A DNA stretch of 64,000 nucleotides from Oenanthe sinensis (lineage: Eukaryota > Streptophyta > Magnoliopsida > Apiales > Apiaceae): the NCBI GenBank assembly GCA_028671895.1, contig CM053800.1, forward strand, positions 23,271,886-23,335,885. The letters run 5' to 3'. The translations under genes and the position numbers were made by a program. Numbering within the stretch: the first letter of the stretch is position 1; every line of letters begins with the position of its first letter. The notes under the pieces are model-generated. The model saw nothing but the letters and a program-made list of their open reading frames with translations. It was not told where the DNA came from and ran no database searches. Positions 60,971 to 64,000 of the stretch are shown piece by piece.

Positions 60971-62542
60971 TCACTGTACAAGACTTGCAAGCTGGTCATT
61001 CACTAGATCCAGTGCTTCTTCTTCTAGCATATTACTTGGCTTGGGATCTGACAAAGCTTCTTGAAGTGTTTGCAAGACAGCTACTCTTCTTATCTGCTTA
61101 ACTTGTTCGAATGTAAATTCAAGAACTTTCGTCTTTCCTTTAACACTCAACCTTTTTGGTACTGCTTTAACCCGATCAGTGTTGTAGTATGATTCTGCTC
61201 TCAACTTCTCCATGTAAAGCTTAGAGATCTCTGCCAATGCTGATTTGTCTTTGTAGTTCGTTGAAGTCTTGATTTGATCAAGTATAGCACCCAGTTCCCT
61301 AGAAGTCATGTAAGACATCCTGTGGATATCAACTATTTCAGTTTTTCCTTTGGGGTTCTTATACCTGATTGCTGGAGGATCCTTTAGCACCATTGTCTCT
61401 GTCTCCCTGATTATATCAAAATCTGGAAAGACAATTGGAAAATTTGGCTTTTCTGCGTATTCGAACACCTTCCCTGGATGATTAAATCTAAATTCAGTCA
61501 TTGCCATGACTTCTTCAAAGTCCCAATTTCCTTCTTCTCTTGAATACACAGGCAACTTTGGTTGAGATCCATTTGAAGGATCTATTCTTCCGACCTTGGA
61601 AATATCTACAGATTGATTTGATAAGACATTGAGTCTATAAGCATAAATGCGCTCTGCAGCTTTCCATTTTTCTTCTGTTCTAAGTCCTTCACTCCTAAGA
61701 AGCCCTTCAACATATTTCAGACGCTTCAGAGGATATAGGCTCAGTCTTTCATCACTCAAACACAGTGTCTGAACCAACTTGTCTTTGTAGAATATCACTG
61801 TATAAGGAGTTGTGTGAACTTCAACTTCTGTTTTGCTCATCTGATCTTCAATCATATCAGTAAGAAGTTCATTCACATGAGATCTCTTGTCTGTCCTAGT
61901 CTTCATGACATACAATTCTGTTAGAGACCTCAACTTGATGAAATTCGAAGAAATGGTCTTTGTGGTCGAATTATTGAACTGAATCTTAATCTGCCATCCA
62001 TTTATGTTGGTCGAGATGCATATCAATTTGATTGTTTGTTTCAGTGCATGAAAGAACTGGTTTACTGATGGATGACTCTTGTGAGCTTCTTGCAATGATT
62101 CCAGAACCATTTGATCTTCATTTTGAATTTTTCCTAACTCTGGTTTTTGCAAAAGACTCCTAGCCTGATCCCATGCACTTCCTTCTCTTGATAACATCAA
62201 CGGCCTTTGTCTCCTTTCAATGTAGTGGTTGTAGTGTTCCCTTCTGATTTTCTCCTGAGACATGCGTGCAACTTCATATGCCCTTATCATGGATTGATTC
62301 GCATCGAGCAAACCAAATGTTTCCACGAAGTCCGTTTCAGTGAACTGATAAGCGGCATCATTTACGAATTCATCAAACACATCATCTTCTTGAGCTGTAG
62401 GAGTTGTATGAGAAGGTTCCCATATTTCTCCTTCTTCAAGTGTAAGCCTGACCTCCAGCGGTATATCTTGCTCCCCCTGAGATGAATAGATGTTTGCTTC
62501 TTCCTCTACCAACTTTCCTTTACCTTTGTCTTTACTTCTCAT
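60971..62542 (-). CDS. Envelope-like/accessory ORF of Sirevirus-like element, downstream part
   Basis: A 523-codon open frame ending 190 bp before the PPT. It begins with a charged stretch (MRSKDKGKGKLVEEE) and has regions such as FNHPGKVFEYAEKPNFPIVF, TSRELGAILDQIKTSTNYKD and FEQVKQIRRVAVLQTLQEAL. No obvious membrane span, zinc finger or enzyme motif was found. It is in the same frame as the ORF at 62573-64000 and separated from it only by a TGA and ten sense codons, so it is probably the C-terminal part of one long frame. Placement after pol and before the PPT suits the third ORF of Sireviruses; function unknown. Confidence 0.6.
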   Translation of the reverse strand: MRSKDKGKGKLVEEEANIYSSQGEQDIPLEVRLTLEEGEIWEPSHTTPTAQEDDVFDEFVNDAAYQFTETDFVETFGLLDANQSMIRAYEVARMSQEKIRREHYNHYIERRQRPLMLSREGSAWDQARSLLQKPELGKIQNEDQMVLESLQEAHKSHPSVNQFFHALKQTIKLICISTNINGWQIKIQFNNSTTKTISSNFIKLRSLTELYVMKTRTDKRSHVNELLTDMIEDQMSKTEVEVHTTPYTVIFYKDKLVQTLCLSDERLSLYPLKRLKYVEGLLRSEGLRTEEKWKAAERIYAYRLNVLSNQSVDISKVGRIDPSNGSQPKLPVYSREEGNWDFEEVMAMTEFRFNHPGKVFEYAEKPNFPIVFPDFDIIRETETMVLKDPPAIRYKNPKGKTEIVDIHRMSYMTSRELGAILDQIKTSTNYKDKSALAEISKLYMEKLRAESYYNTDRVKAVPKRLSVKGKTKVLEFTFEQVKQIRRVAVLQTLQEALSDPKPSNMLEEEALDLVNDQLASLVQ

Positions 62543-62572
62543 TTCTGCACCAGATTCTTCTTTTTCTTGTTC

Positions 62573-64000
62573 TCACACTATCTCCCCCTTAGTTGGGTTA
62601 TCCTCCGAAGCAGGGATTTGAGTAGATTGAGATTTATGCTTTTCAAACAAATCTGTAACAAACTTCTTCATATCCGTCTTGAAATTCTGCAAATCCTGTA
62701 ACATGTTATACTGAACAGATTTTATTTCCATGATATTGCTGTGAAATTCAGATTTCATTTCGGTGACAGTAGTCTCTAAGTTATAAACCCTTTGACTTAG
62801 TGATTGTGTGTGCATTGTGAGGGTATTTATTTGGCTGGTAGGTGTCTCACTGACAGGTTCTGTAAGTGTTTGTCTCTCAATTCTCTCGCTCGGTCTTAGG
62901 GGTGTGGGTGAATTATGATCACTCAATCGTTCTGTTGGTGTTTCACTCACTCTCCTTGACGCAAGCAAGTCTTCTGTACCTGCAGTGAAAATCCTAAATG
63001 GCTCATCCGAAGAACTATTGCCAAGTAGTTGCTTCTCCTTTCCACTAATAGTGGTGGAGACCTCCTTATGAGGAGCCAGGAATGTTCCTCCTGGGGGGCT
63101 TATCACATTGGATCCTGTAATGTTTAGCAATGAAGGACCCGTGACTCCCGCAATAGCCTGTGAAGGCATGACCTGTACAGGATCTACCTGCATAGGTTCT
63201 GCTACTGTAGTAGCTATATCCGTCAATTCCTCCTGTGTGTGTGCTCCTTTCAGTGCAACAAATAACTTGGTTGGAGGCTCAATTATTGACACTCGTTCAG
63301 ATGCCCTGGCCGACGGGCGAATTTCAATAGGTTCACCTTGTTGAGAGGATGTCCCCAGAGACTGTGTATTTGCCTTTTTCAGCTCTATGTCCTGTTGAGA
63401 GGGCATAGATGGGCTAACAGATACCTCAGGTTCTTCTAATCTCCTTCTAGTCAGAGGTAGAGCTGTTTGGGATCCCTCACTTTCCTTATGTGGTGCTTCT
63501 AAGGCACTATCTCCCTCACTCACAATTTTTCTTTTTAGGGGTTGGTGAGAAGATAACGGTAAGGATTGAGTAGTGTTTGGTTCTGAGGCAAGGGTTAGAA
63601 TCTGTTGGTTTGCAGATTCATTGCCTGTTCCTAATGCCACAGAGGGCTCAACAGCAAGTTCCATTCCAGTATCTTCAAACAAATTCTGCAAATTAATAAA
63701 CAGTGAAGATGTGGATTCAGTTGGACTACCTGTTTGACTACCTGTTAGAGATATGGGATGATATGAATCTTGACTATCAGCATTCCCAAGTGAATCTCCT
63801 CCAGATGTAACTTGTACCTCTTCGGTCACCTGAACATTTTCTTCTAGTGACAACTCCAATTCAGGGGTAGTCACTTGATCTTGTTCAGGGATTTGAATAT
63901 CTTCTTGTGGTCCAAGAGGGACTTCTCTGTCCATGTCAACAACACACCTTCTCATAAAGTCTGTCATTAGTGCTGGTGAGTTGTTGTTATAGTCATTGTT
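62573..64000 (-). CDS. Envelope-like/accessory ORF of Sirevirus-like element, upstream part (runs off edge)
   Basis: Open from the window edge to a TGA at 62575-62573; an ATG at 63967 is one possible start, but eleven sense codons precede it in frame, so the ORF may begin outside. The protein is rich in Ser, Thr, Pro, Glu and Gln. Near its C-terminus is a predicted coiled coil (heptads in LSQRVYNLETTVTEMKSEF and YNMLQDLQNFKTDMKKFVTD). The last codons (TKGEIV) are encoded by a PPT-like AAGGGGGAGATAG tract. Low-complexity and coiled-coil composition is common in the extra ORF of Sireviruses. No enzymatic domain is seen. Confidence 0.6.
   Translation of the reverse strand, partial: NNDYNNNSPALMTDFMRRCVVDMDREVPLGPQEDIQIPEQDQVTTPELELSLEENVQVTEEVQVTSGGDSLGNADSQDSYHPISLTGSQTGSPTESTSSLFINLQNLFEDTGMELAVEPSVALGTGNESANQQILTLASEPNTTQSLPLSSHQPLKRKIVSEGDSALEAPHKESEGSQTALPLTRRRLEEPEVSVSPSMPSQQDIELKKANTQSLGTSSQQGEPIEIRPSARASERVSIIEPPTKLFVALKGAHTQEELTDIATTVAEPMQVDPVQVMPSQAIAGVTGPSLLNITGSNVISPPGGTFLAPHKEVSTTISGKEKQLLGNSSSDEPFRIFTAGTEDLLASRRVSETPTERLSDHNSPTPLRPSERIERQTLTEPVSETPTSQINTLTMHTQSLSQRVYNLETTVTEMKSEFHSNIMEIKSVQYNMLQDLQNFKTDMKKFVTDLFEKHKSQSTQIPASEDNPTKGEIV

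Larger units (their letters stand above)
59305..64000 (-). mobile_element. 3' part of a Sirevirus-like Ty1/copia element
   Basis: In minus-strand order it enters from the right edge with a long reading frame, then has the PPT (60780-60767) and 3' LTR (60766-59305). The large reading frame directly upstream of the PPT, of envelope-like position, and the tract duplicated within it are features of Sirevirus-type Copia elements. Gag, pol and the 5' LTR lie outside the window. The LTR family is the same as at 3238-4673. Confidence 0.75.

Overview
The window looks like repeat-rich nuclear DNA of a flowering plant, most likely a eudicot. It is AT-rich, dominated by Ty1/copia and Ty3/gypsy LTR retrotransposons of plant type (Sirevirus-like, Tork/Angela-like, Tat/Ogre/Retand-like, chromovirus-like LTRs), holds about 29 kb of satellite DNA, and has one ordinary intron-containing plant gene. 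The plant family cannot be fixed from the sequence alone; Apiales-type elements are a guess only.

Layout. 1-4,692: part of a minus-strand Copia element (degenerate internal region, PBS, 1.4-kb LTR) with a PPT-like tract on the far side of the LTR. About 4,718-6,970: a solo Gypsy-type LTR. 6,971-13,275: a minus-strand Copia element with LTR, PBS, gag, protease, integrase and the front half of RT, broken by stops, frameshifts and lost catalytic residues. 13,276-26,187: satellite in one orientation. 26,188-46,523: the same satellite family in the opposite orientation, interrupted at 26,412-30,268 by a truncated minus-strand Tat-type Gypsy element (LTR, PBS, gag, protease, partial RT). 46,524-48,930: a second truncated minus-strand Gypsy pol (RT to integrase). 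48,931-49,635: an LTR-like fragment. 49,636-54,639: a 5'-truncated plus-strand Tat-type Gypsy element with archaeal-type RNase H, integrase, an antisense ORF, two short tandem arrays, PPT and 3' LTR. 55,131-57,215: CACTA-like subterminal DNA with an array of TGACGTGG boxes, then an AT-rich tandem array. 57,787-59,041: the single likely functional gene, a four-exon helix-hairpin-helix protein. 59,305-64,000: the 3' end of a minus-strand Sirevirus-like Copia element, with 3' LTR, PPT and a long envelope-like reading frame running off the right edge.

How the parts relate. The retroelements do not form a pathway; they are a nested and truncated record of insertions around a satellite block. Several element fragments end exactly at satellite borders, so rearrangement of the array has probably cut them. 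The one cellular gene is squeezed between TE-derived repeats upstream and an LTR 263 bp downstream of its stop codon. No clear new biological system is present. The most interesting points are the two-orientation satellite with higher-order structure, the ACGT-box array near the gene, the splice-phase puzzle in that gene, and the stop-interrupted envelope-like frame of the right-hand Copia element.
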